Origin: Lewinellaceae bacterium
Lineage (GTDB): Bacteria > Bacteroidota > Bacteroidia > Chitinophagales > Saprospiraceae
DNA length: 64,000 nucleotides
Direction: 5' to 3'
Assembly: GCA_020636405.1 (NCBI GenBank)
Contig: JACJXW010000004.1
Span: 3,832,001-3,896,000, forward strand
Shown here: one piece after another, positions 9,690 to 16,607 of the stretch
Layout: each line of letters starts with the position of its first letter
Numbering within the stretch: position 1 is the first letter of the stretch
Made by a program: the position numbers and the translations under genes
Notes under the pieces: model-generated
What the model saw: only the letters and a program-made list of their open reading frames with translations
The model's database searches: none
Told to the model about the DNA's origin: nothing

Positions 9690-11018
9690 TCACTCCCGGA
9701 AATCCAGCTTCGGTATAGCCCGTTGTACACTTTCCCTTATATCATTCTCACGGGCCAGGTATATTTCCGTCGTACTCCGGTTGCTATGGCCCAAAGCCGA
9801 CTGTATCTCCCTGATATTTGCCCCGTGCTTTTCCATATGAGTAGCGAAAGTCGGGCGGGCCCAGGCCATAGAAAAACCATCCGGCAGCTCCAGCTCAGCC
9901 GCTATTTTCTTCAACGCCCGGTTAAGGATCCTGCGGGAATTCCTCACAGCCTTTACGATCTCCGATTCGTTCATCCCAGGCGACAACACGGGCAACAAAT
10001 AACCCTCCGGGCTTTCGTCAACCATCCACTTCCTAATAATGCTTTCAGCCTCCGCTTCCACAAAAACCGTCACCCGCTCGCCGCCCCGTTTCGTATTTTC
10101 CGTTTTTTTCCTGTCGAAAGTTATGCGGCCATGCTGCACATCTCCATTTTTAAACCGGAATATATCAGCCGGGTTAGCCCCCTGCCACATATACGACAAC
10201 TTCCAGAAATCCAAAGCCTTATCCTCCATGCTAAACTCAGGCGGGCTGTAGAACCAGAGGCGCGACAGCTCCTCCCACCTCAGTACCTTTTCCTGCCCCT
10301 GGCGCCCGGACTTGATGCTGAACCCGTATTTCCCAAATGGATATTTATCCTTTGGCAAAGCCCCCGCTTTAATAGCGACATTGATAATTGCCCGGAGCGC
10401 CCGCATATGTACGGAAATCCCCCCCGCCTTACGCCCTTTCCCTTTCCAAAAAAGCTCAAGGTCCCGTAACCAGGCAGGCGTAATGGATTCTAAAGGCAGT
10501 TTGTCGCCGGAAAACTCCTGTATAGCCTTCATGGCCGTTTCATAGCTGGCAGCCGTATTATGCCGGTTTTCGTCCCGGCATTGGCTGGCGGTGCGTGCAA
10601 ACCAAAAGAAAACATCTGCGTCTTCGCCGGGAACCTGCAGAAAAACATTCCAAAAGCGCTTCCAGTCATAATCAGAAAACTCCAGCCGGCTAATCGGGGG
10701 GTTGAGGCCGTTCAGCACATCATCAGCATAAGCCACCAATTGGTCGAGCGCCAGCTTAATGGCGGCATATTTACCCTTTGGGCGCTTGCTGTTTACCCTA
10801 TCCCAATGATTTGGGGGGAGGCTGGTAGGAATGCGTCTATCGAGCCAGTGGATTAAATCCAGGCCAATGTACCTGGAAACCCGAAAATAGGTAAGGCGGA
10901 GCCTCAGGGGGCAGGTGCCGTCCATCAACTGGCGGCGGCAATCGCAGTAAATAGAAAATCGTGGGCGTGAGCGTGGCATTTTCTTTTGTAAGGTAAGCCT
11001 TTTTTTATTCGCAAACAA
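9690..11018 (-). CDS. Tyrosine recombinase (integrase), probably inactive
   Basis: 442 residues; a second ATG at 10979 (MPRSRPRF) is an equally good start. Layout fits Bacteroidota phage-type integrases: an N-terminal arm-binding region, a SAM-like core-binding domain (about 120-215) and a C-terminal catalytic domain. The Lys of the beta-hairpin (FDRKKTEN), the box II Arg (AWARPTFATHM), the GH of LGHSNRST and the tyrosine (TEIYL) are present. However, the box I position usually read as TRG in related enzymes reads MWQGAN, so the first catalytic Arg is Gln (codon cag, one transition from cgg), and the residue after the box II Arg is Pro where His is usual. The gene lies about 115 bases from a tRNA-Pro half, as expected for an integrase beside its attachment site. 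Confidence 0.9.
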   Translation of the reverse strand: MFANKKRLTLQKKMPRSRPRFSIYCDCRRQLMDGTCPLRLRLTYFRVSRYIGLDLIHWLDRRIPTSLPPNHWDRVNSKRPKGKYAAIKLALDQLVAYADDVLNGLNPPISRLEFSDYDWKRFWNVFLQVPGEDADVFFWFARTASQCRDENRHNTAASYETAMKAIQEFSGDKLPLESITPAWLRDLELFWKGKGRKAGGISVHMRALRAIINVAIKAGALPKDKYPFGKYGFSIKSGRQGQEKVLRWEELSRLWFYSPPEFSMEDKALDFWKLSYMWQGANPADIFRFKNGDVQHGRITFDRKKTENTKRGGERVTVFVEAEAESIIRKWMVDESPEGYLLPVLSPGMNESEIVKAVRNSRRILNRALKKIAAELELPDGFSMAWARPTFATHMEKHGANIREIQSALGHSNRSTTEIYLARENDIRESVQRAIPKLDFRE

Positions 11019-11132
11019 CTCGCAAACAAATTTAAATAAAAGGCAAATGCCAATATATTAAAATTAGCCACAAGTAACTAAATATCAGAATTTTAAACAA
11101 AATTCAAACGTTGTTCAAACGCCACAAAACCC

Positions 11133-11186
11133 CTCTGCTTGTGCTTTGGGAGCAGGAGGCCGCAGGTTCGAATCCTGCTACCCCGA
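11133..11186 (+). mobile_element. 3' half of tRNA-Pro(TGG): probable attachment-site remnant
   Basis: The sequence from the anticodon arm (loop TTTGGGA, anticodon TGG) through variable region, T arm (GGTTCGAATCC) and acceptor 3' strand (TACCCCG, discriminator A) matches the 3' half of a tRNA-Pro. Upstream there is no D arm or 5' acceptor strand; the sequence changes to AT-rich DNA leading to the integrase. No CCA is encoded. A tRNA 3' half beginning at the anticodon region beside a tyrosine recombinase is the classic form of an attachment site left by an integrative element. The intact tRNA-Pro would be expected at the other end, which is not seen in the 11 kb to the left. Confidence 0.7.
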
Positions 11187-11193
11187 CAAGATG

Positions 11194-11224
11194 AAAGCCT
11201 TCGGTATGATGCCGAGGGCTTTTT
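11194..11224 (+). terminator. Rho-independent terminator after the tRNA-Pro half
   Basis: An 11-bp stem with one T-G wobble (aaagccttcgg / ccgagggcttt) and a 7-base loop is followed by a run of T. It lies 8 bases past the tRNA-Pro 3' end and is probably the original terminator of that tRNA gene. Confidence 0.7.
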
Positions 11225-11231
11225 GCGTTTA

Positions 11232-11311
11232 TAGGGTATAGCGCAGTCCGGCCAGCGCGTCCCGGCATTTAGCCGGGAAAGCTGCAGGTTCGAATCCTGC
11301 TACCCCGGCCA
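11232..11311 (+). pseudogene. Degenerate tRNA-Pro-like gene
   Basis: A cloverleaf can be drawn: acceptor TAGGGTA / TACCCCG with an A-C mismatch and a T-G wobble, D arm gcgc / gcgc, anticodon arm tcccgg / ccggga, T arm gcagg-TTCGAAT-cctgc, discriminator G and an encoded CCA. Its 24 bases from the T arm to the acceptor end are identical to the tRNA-Pro half 120 bases upstream, and its D-arm half also looks tRNA-Pro-like. The anticodon loop reads CATTTAG: U33 is missing, the arm is two bases longer than normal, and the nominal anticodon TTT does not suit a Pro body. It is probably a decayed or recombined tRNA-Pro copy. A functional odd tRNA cannot be excluded. Confidence 0.55.
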
Positions 11312-11338
11312 AAAAGTTATCAACTCAGCGATACACCC

Positions 11339-11471
11339 GGTGAGGTGGGTGAATGGCTGAAACCATCCCGCTTTTCCAAAGCGGGACTAAACCGGCATAC
11401 TCTGAAAGGGGTATCGCGGGTTCGAGCACGAAGTACACAGCCGAAGGGGAGTAATCCCGCCGTCACCGCCA
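11339..11471 (+). pseudogene. tRNA-Ser-like gene with 28-base T-loop insertion and abnormal anticodon arm
   Basis: The 5' end GGTGAGGTG and 3' end TCACCGCCA are characteristic of tRNA-Ser, with six of seven acceptor pairs and an encoded CCA. D stem GGT / ACC is present. The anticodon arm (11366-11386) is 21 bases instead of 17, with a 7-bp stem and loop TTTCCAA. A long variable arm follows (11387-11415). The T stem gcggg (11416-11420) pairs with cccgc (11456-11460), but the loop between them is 35 bases rather than 7: TTCGA and AT flank about 28 extra bases. No group I intron or bulge-helix-bulge feature is evident. Most likely a disrupted tRNA-Ser; the conserved stems on both sides show the insertion is recent or tolerated. 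Confidence 0.6.
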
Positions 11472-11737
11472 TAGCAGATCATACATTTGTTTTCCCGCCA
11501 GCAAAAAAGCCCCGGTGGCATATATTGCTGGACAAAGCCTAACCGCCCCTCTTCATTGACGTTGGCACACAATTGTATGCGAAGCAGTTTGTGGACCATC
11601 TCCCTGTACTGTTGTTCGAACTTCTTTCGGCCGGGGTAATCCGAAGGCAGGTGTGTGAGCAAACGAGCCAACCCGGCGATTACCCCCATAGCCGAAAGCA
11701 GAAAAATAATCATAGCTTGCAGCAGTAAATGGAGTTT
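11387..11737 (-). CDS. Small possible membrane protein, unknown
   Basis: About 116 residues from the ATG at 11737 (an ATG at 11752 adds five). The N-terminal part has a hydrophobic helix (LLLQAMIIFLLSAMGVIAGL) followed by a charged region (GRKKFEQQYREMVHKLL), which looks protein-like. The last 25 or so residues are read antisense across the tRNA-Ser-like gene and look like chance coding, so if the gene is real its 3' end has been altered. No family recognised. It fills the otherwise empty stretch between the tRNA cluster and the aldose-epimerase gene, in which nothing else was seen. Confidence 0.35.
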   Translation of the reverse strand, partial: KLHLLLQAMIIFLLSAMGVIAGLARLLTHLPSDYPGRKKFEQQYREMVHKLLRIQLCANVNEEGRLGFVQQYMPPGLFCWRENKCMICYGGDGGITPLRLCTSCSNPRYPFQSMPV

Positions 11738-11882
11738 CATTTTTGAATACATATCGATCGGTTATTTTTTTCTGGTGCCGGAATTGCTGACATTGGGCCA
11801 TTCATTTTCTCCTGTATAAAGATAGCCGGCAAATTCCAATCCTCCAACGTAACAACTTTCACTCTACAGCGTAATTAACAGC

Positions 11883-12752
11883 ATGAAAGCGACACTCGAG
11901 AACACCTATTTAAGCATTGCCGTAAAAAGCAAAGGCGGCGAACTCTGCAGCCTGGTCAAAAAAGCAACTCAAACGGAATACATCTGGCAGGCGGGCCGCG
12001 ATTACTGGAACCGGCACGCTCCGGTTCTCTTCCCCATCGTCGGCGCTCTTAAGGACGGGATATATTATTACGAAGGGAAGGGCTACAAAATGGGGCAGCA
12101 CGGCCTGGCGCGAGACCTTCCGTTCCGCCTGGCCGACCGGCGGGAAAACGAATTGGTGTACTCCCTCAAAAGCAGCCCTTTCACCCTGGAGCGGTATCCC
12201 TTCGAATTTGAACTCCAGATCATTTACACCCTGGAAGGTAACCGGCTGACCACCACCTACCGGGTGATCAACCCCTCGGAAAAAACACTCTACTTCTCCA
12301 TCGGCGCACATCCGGCCTTCAACTGTCCTTTGCAGGAGGGGGAAAAGCGGTCCGATTATCAGCTGGTGTTCGAACAACCGGAGACCATCAGCATCCAGCG
12401 GATCATCAACGGATTTCGCAACGGCACCTGGGATTTGGTCCTGGACAATCAGCAGCACCTACCCATCACCGACCACCTCTTTGAAAAGGACGCTCTGATC
12501 TTTAAAGGGCTGAATTCCACTTCAGTCTCCTTGCAAAAGGGCGCCCAACCGGTACTTACCTTTAACTTTGAAGGTTTTCCCTACCTGGGGATCTGGTCCA
12601 AAAGTGCCACAGCTCCTTTCGTTTGTATCGAACCCTGGTTCGGCGTGACGGACAATACCAAGCACAACCGCCAACTGAAAGAGAAAGAAGGCATAGTAGC
12701 GCTGGAGGGCAAGGGGGAGTTCCGGCATGCATATGCCATCACTATTCATTAA
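11883..12752 (+). CDS. Aldose 1-epimerase family protein (LacX-like)
   Basis: 289 residues, no signal peptide, so cytoplasmic. The sequence follows the galactose mutarotase fold in its LacX-like branch: start KATLENTYLSIAVKSKGGEL, then RDYWNRHAPVLFPIVG, the conserved HGLARDLPF, a central SIGAHPAFNCPL (conserved His), and a late CIEPWFGVTDN with the Glu that acts as general base in the family. Such enzymes interconvert sugar anomers; the branch is less well defined than GalM and could act on other hexoses or hexose phosphates. It is transcribed away from the tRNA cluster and is followed by a convergent unknown lipoprotein gene. Confidence 0.88.
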   Translation: MKATLENTYLSIAVKSKGGELCSLVKKATQTEYIWQAGRDYWNRHAPVLFPIVGALKDGIYYYEGKGYKMGQHGLARDLPFRLADRRENELVYSLKSSPFTLERYPFEFELQIIYTLEGNRLTTTYRVINPSEKTLYFSIGAHPAFNCPLQEGEKRSDYQLVFEQPETISIQRIINGFRNGTWDLVLDNQQHLPITDHLFEKDALIFKGLNSTSVSLQKGAQPVLTFNFEGFPYLGIWSKSATAPFVCIEPWFGVTDNTKHNRQLKEKEGIVALEGKGEFRHAYAITIH

Positions 12753-12784
12753 AGTATCTTCGATAACGGGCAAACCTTTTCATT

Positions 12785-13924
12785 TCAATTCCTTTTCATA
12801 TTCTCCCAATGCAGGTTGGACCCCACATTGGGGTTGAAGTTGGGGTCATCCGAAAGTATATACTCCCCCAGGTTGTTGACCCACGCGTGGTTGTAGCCGC
12901 TTGGGAGCTCTACTTCGCGTTCCTCAAACGGGTCGTAGTAGCGGTCGATGTTGAGCATGTAATCGCTAAAGTTTTGGGCTCCCTGGTCAAAGGCTTTGCC
13001 ACGGGCTTCAAATTGGGCCAGGTTCTCCGACCGCATCTGATCGCTCATCTGGCTGAGCATCCTGCTGAGTTCACCGATACTGTGGATACGTTGTATCTGC
13101 TGCTGCGCCAGGTATTCGATCATATTGCTGTACCTGGCGTACCACTGCGGGTTGAGACGGAAGGAAGATGTGATGGTTTGAAAAATACTGGCGTTATTCT
13201 TTAGCTCGCCCTGCCGGGCTTTAAAGGAAAAAAGGTAGTCCATGTACCAGATAATGTTGGTTGTTGTTCCGTACATGGATTGAATTGGAAAATACATTCC
13301 TTCGACCACTCCGTAAATTTCTTCCTCCATCTGTACACCTCCTTCTTCATAGGTTATCCTGAGCCTGGCGCCGTCTCCAAACGATTGCACATAACCTTCT
13401 CCCATCTTACCTGCGCCCACCGCTCGCGCCAGTTCTGGCAAGGCGTCAGCGCTGATGACCTGTAGGTTGCGCCGGTTGCCCCGGGCCGGCCACAACACGA
13501 TCTGCTGAAGGGCATCAACTGCCGAAAGCGGTGGCCGGACCTCCATGCCGAAATATCGAGAACCAGGAGGGTTAAGCCCAAGGGTGAATTGATTGTCCGT
13601 CCAGAAAAAACAACGGTTGCTAAAGGCTTCAAATGCTTCGGCCCCGTTGGGGTTGTACACTTTGAAAGCAGCCGTGGCGGGCATAGCAGGCAAGTCCAGT
13701 ATCCAGGTTATACCACCCTCAAATTTCCAGTCAGAAGGCATCAGGAAACGGAAAGCTTCCCCTCCAGTTCCCTGTGCATCGATGTAAGAAAAAGCCTTGA
13801 ACTTGATCATAGGCTCTTCTCGCTCCACGTTTCCTGTGACAGGCTCTTCCTGGAAAGTTGTGTTTACGCAGGAGGCCATCAGGATCGCGGAAAAGCACGT
13901 TCCGCAAATTAATGTTCCTAACAT
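12785..13924 (-). CDS. Hypothetical lipoprotein
   Basis: 379 residues. The N-terminus is a short signal peptide with lipobox LMASC (Cys19), so it is probably attached to the outer membrane or exposed in the periplasm. After a variable stretch the protein reads as mixed alpha/beta with FRFLMPSDWKFEGGITWIL and a later helical region rich in Gln and Met (IHSIGELSRMLSQMSDQM) near residues 270-330. I do not recognise a family. It is convergent with the aldose-epimerase gene and divergent from the M1 peptidase gene across 180 bases that must hold both promoters. No catalytic motif is evident. Confidence 0.75.
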   Translation of the reverse strand: MLGTLICGTCFSAILMASCVNTTFQEEPVTGNVEREEPMIKFKAFSYIDAQGTGGEAFRFLMPSDWKFEGGITWILDLPAMPATAAFKVYNPNGAEAFEAFSNRCFFWTDNQFTLGLNPPGSRYFGMEVRPPLSAVDALQQIVLWPARGNRRNLQVISADALPELARAVGAGKMGEGYVQSFGDGARLRITYEEGGVQMEEEIYGVVEGMYFPIQSMYGTTTNIIWYMDYLFSFKARQGELKNNASIFQTITSSFRLNPQWYARYSNMIEYLAQQQIQRIHSIGELSRMLSQMSDQMRSENLAQFEARGKAFDQGAQNFSDYMLNIDRYYDPFEEREVELPSGYNHAWVNNLGEYILSDDPNFNPNVGSNLHWENMKRN

Positions 13925-14103
13925 GGCATAATGGTTTAATGATGAAGCACCCTAAAAGATCAAGCCAAATTGAGAAGGAAAGATTCCTCTTTGCTATTCA
14001 AATTTAAGGAGGGCAACCTCTGCTTCTAGCAATATTTTCCCTCCAGCAGTTGGTTAAAATTTTTAGCTTTATCCAAATAATTGATCATTAATGTCCTCAT
14101 GCC

Positions 14104-16467
14104 ATGAAAAGACCGGTTCTTCTTATCGCACTTTTATCATCTGCAATCACGGCGTTTACCCAAAACAACCCCAGCGCCAGCCATGCCAACAAATTCGAAC
14201 AACTCGAGAATATCCTGCCGCCTCCCAACGACTACCGCGCCTGGGATGGCGCCCCCGGCCCCGAGTACTGGCAACAGCGCTGTGATTACGATATCGAGTG
14301 CACGCTGAATACCAAAGAGCAGCGCCTGAACGGAACGGAGCTGATCACCTATTACAACCAGTCTCCCCAAACGCTGCGCTACCTCTGGCTACAACTGGAT
14401 GAAAACCAACACTCGCCGGATAATGATAACCAGTACTTTGACCCCAGCAGCATCAAGCCCGTAATGAGCGAAAATGACCTGCGCATTCTGGAACCCGCCA
14501 AGGAAAAAGAAAAATTCGGCCACAAGATCGAGGCCGTAACCGATGCCAATGGCAAACCCCTCCAGTATATGGTCAACCAAACGGTGATGCGGGTGGAATT
14601 GCCTGAACCTCTGAAGCCGGGCATGTCATTCAGCTTCCGGGTCGACTGGCACTATTACCTCGTCGACCGCATGAAGATGCTGGAACTGATGGGGGAGGGC
14701 GGCCTTGCCGCCAGCCTGCCCCGGGGAGGTTATGAGTACTTCCCCGAAGACGGCAACTACCTCTATACCATTACCCAGTGGTACCCCCGCCTCTGTCTGT
14801 ACAGCGATTTCAAGGGCTGGCAAACCAATCAATTCACTGGCCGGGGCGAGTTTGCCCTCACCTTCGGCAATTTCGTGGTGAAAATGACCGTCCCTGCCGA
14901 CCATATGGTTGGCTCCACCGGAGAATGCCTCAACTATTCGACTGTACTGACGCCTACCCAAATGGAACGCTGGAAAAAGGCCCAAACAGCACAGGCGCCG
15001 CTGGAGATCGTAACCCTGGAAGAGGCTAAGAAAAATGAAAAGAGCAAACCCGCTTCCGAAACCAAGACCTGGATCTTCAAGGCCGACAACGTGCGCGATT
15101 TCGCCTGGACGGCCAGCCGCAAATTCGTCTGGGACGCTATGCCCCATATCACCGAGGCCGGCAAGCGAGTGATGTGCATGAGCTATTACGGCAAGGAGGC
15201 CTATCCCATCTACAGCCGCTATTCCACCCGCGCAGTCGCGCATACCTTGAACATCTATTCCAAATACAGTATCCCCTATCCCTATCCGGCGGCCATCTCG
15301 GTGGAGGCCAGCAATGGTATGGAATACCCCATGATCTGCTTCAACCCCGGTAGGGCGGAAGAGGACGGCACCTACACGGAAATGGCCAAACACCAGGCCA
15401 TATCTGTCATCATCCACGAGGTGGGCCACAACTACTTCCCGATGATCATCAACAGCGATGAGCGGCAGTGGGCCTGGTTTGACGAAGGCATCAACAGCTT
15501 CGTCCAGTTCCTTGCCGAGCGGGAGTTCGACAACAGCTACGAGCCATGGTCCGGCCCTGCCCACCTCATCACCGATTACATGGCCCTGCCCAAGGAAGCC
15601 CTGGAACCCATCATGACCAACAGCGAAAACATAAAAGACTATTTCGCCAACGCTTACCGAAAACCTGCGACCGCCCTGAACATCCTTCGGGAGACCATCA
15701 TGGGCCGTGAGTTGTTTGATTACGCTTTCCGGGAATATTGCCGCCGGTGGGCATTTAAACATCCCACCCCTGCCGATTTCTTCCGCACCATGGAAGACGC
15801 CAGCGGGGTTGACCTCGACTGGTTCTGGCGCGGCTGGTTCTATACTACCGATGCAGTAGACATCAGCCTGGACAGTATTATTTGGTATAAGGTGGACCTG
15901 GAAACGGACCCTGAGAAGAAGGACTTCACCGCCACCATCGAAAAACGCGAAAAACCCTTCGAAGACATTTCCCAGATCCGCAACCGGGAAGCAGGTATGA
16001 AATCAGAGGTAGACAAGGACCCCGCTCTGCACGATTTCTATACAGACTACGAACCTTGGAATACCGAGGACTCTCTGGTGCAGATGCCGCTAAAACTCTT
16101 CGAAGAAACCTACTCCAAAAAGGAAAAGCAGGAGCTTTTCTCCGACAAAAACTACTATCAACTCTTTTTCAGCAACAAGGGCGGCCTGGTCATGCCCGTC
16201 ATCCTGGAATGGACGTTTGAGGACGGTACTACTGAGATCGAGCGTGTGCCGGCACAGATCTGGCGCCTCAACGAAACCCGTTTTTCCAAAGTATTTGTGA
16301 AAGATAAAGTGGTGAAAGCCATCCGCCTCGACCCCTACCGAGAGACCGCCGACATTGACGAGAGCAACAACAACTGGCCGGTACGCCAGGTACCGAGCCG
16401 ATTCCAGGTGTTTAAGGCGCATAAAGAAGGGAAGATAACGAACCCGATGCAGAAGGCGCGGCCGTAA
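14104..16467 (+). CDS. M1-family zinc metallopeptidase (aminopeptidase N-like)
   Basis: 787 residues with a signal peptide ending near TAFTQ (residue 20). The gluzincin zinc site is clear: HEVGH at residues 438-442 and the third ligand Glu 19 residues after the second His in WAWFDEG. The M1 exopeptidase motif position (GxMEN) reads GMEYP about 35 residues before it, a variant seen in the Bacteroidota M1 branch. An N-terminal beta domain (about 60-260) precedes the catalytic domain, and a C-terminal beta region follows (about 590-770). M1 enzymes remove N-terminal residues from peptides; the signal peptide places this one in the periplasm or at the surface. A strong bidirectional terminator separates it from dnaA. 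Confidence 0.93.
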   Translation: MKRPVLLIALLSSAITAFTQNNPSASHANKFEQLENILPPPNDYRAWDGAPGPEYWQQRCDYDIECTLNTKEQRLNGTELITYYNQSPQTLRYLWLQLDENQHSPDNDNQYFDPSSIKPVMSENDLRILEPAKEKEKFGHKIEAVTDANGKPLQYMVNQTVMRVELPEPLKPGMSFSFRVDWHYYLVDRMKMLELMGEGGLAASLPRGGYEYFPEDGNYLYTITQWYPRLCLYSDFKGWQTNQFTGRGEFALTFGNFVVKMTVPADHMVGSTGECLNYSTVLTPTQMERWKKAQTAQAPLEIVTLEEAKKNEKSKPASETKTWIFKADNVRDFAWTASRKFVWDAMPHITEAGKRVMCMSYYGKEAYPIYSRYSTRAVAHTLNIYSKYSIPYPYPAAISVEASNGMEYPMICFNPGRAEEDGTYTEMAKHQAISVIIHEVGHNYFPMIINSDERQWAWFDEGINSFVQFLAEREFDNSYEPWSGPAHLITDYMALPKEALEPIMTNSENIKDYFANAYRKPATALNILRETIMGRELFDYAFREYCRRWAFKHPTPADFFRTMEDASGVDLDWFWRGWFYTTDAVDISLDSIIWYKVDLETDPEKKDFTATIEKREKPFEDISQIRNREAGMKSEVDKDPALHDFYTDYEPWNTEDSLVQMPLKLFEETYSKKEKQELFSDKNYYQLFFSNKGGLVMPVILEWTFEDGTTEIERVPAQIWRLNETRFSKVFVKDKVVKAIRLDPYRETADIDESNNNWPVRQVPSRFQVFKAHKEGKITNPMQKARP

Positions 16468-16550
16468 AGAGGAAAAGGCCTCGGATTTTACGGCCAGTTC
16501 TACTACTTGGGAAGAGTAATTTGAAACCCATCAGATTGGGTTCTGATCTT

Positions 16551-16594
16551 AAAAAAACAGCCGGCTCCCTACAAAAGGAGCCGGCTGTTTTTTT
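16551..16594. terminator. Bidirectional terminator between the M1 peptidase gene and dnaA
   Basis: A perfect 18-bp inverted repeat (aaaaaaacagccggctcc / ggagccggctgttttttt) around an 8-base loop, with a T-run on each strand. It serves the two convergent genes. Confidence 0.9.
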
Positions 16595-16607
16595 AAGTCA
16601 AAATAAC

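Noticed and set aside
11421..11455. Group I or archaeal-type intron in the tRNA-Ser T loop
   Set aside because: Only 28 bases, no catalytic core and no bulge-helix-bulge structure at the junctions.
11232..11471. tmRNA or another structured RNA instead of tRNAs
   Set aside because: The two units each fold as a separate cloverleaf with its own CCA end; no tag-peptide reading frame is visible.
12809..13204. Long open frame antisense to the lipoprotein gene
   Set aside because: It is a shadow of the real gene on the other strand with no start signals or family features.
14626..15762. 378-residue open frame antisense to the M1 peptidase gene
   Set aside because: Composition is that of a codon-bias shadow; the plus strand has the HExxH protein.
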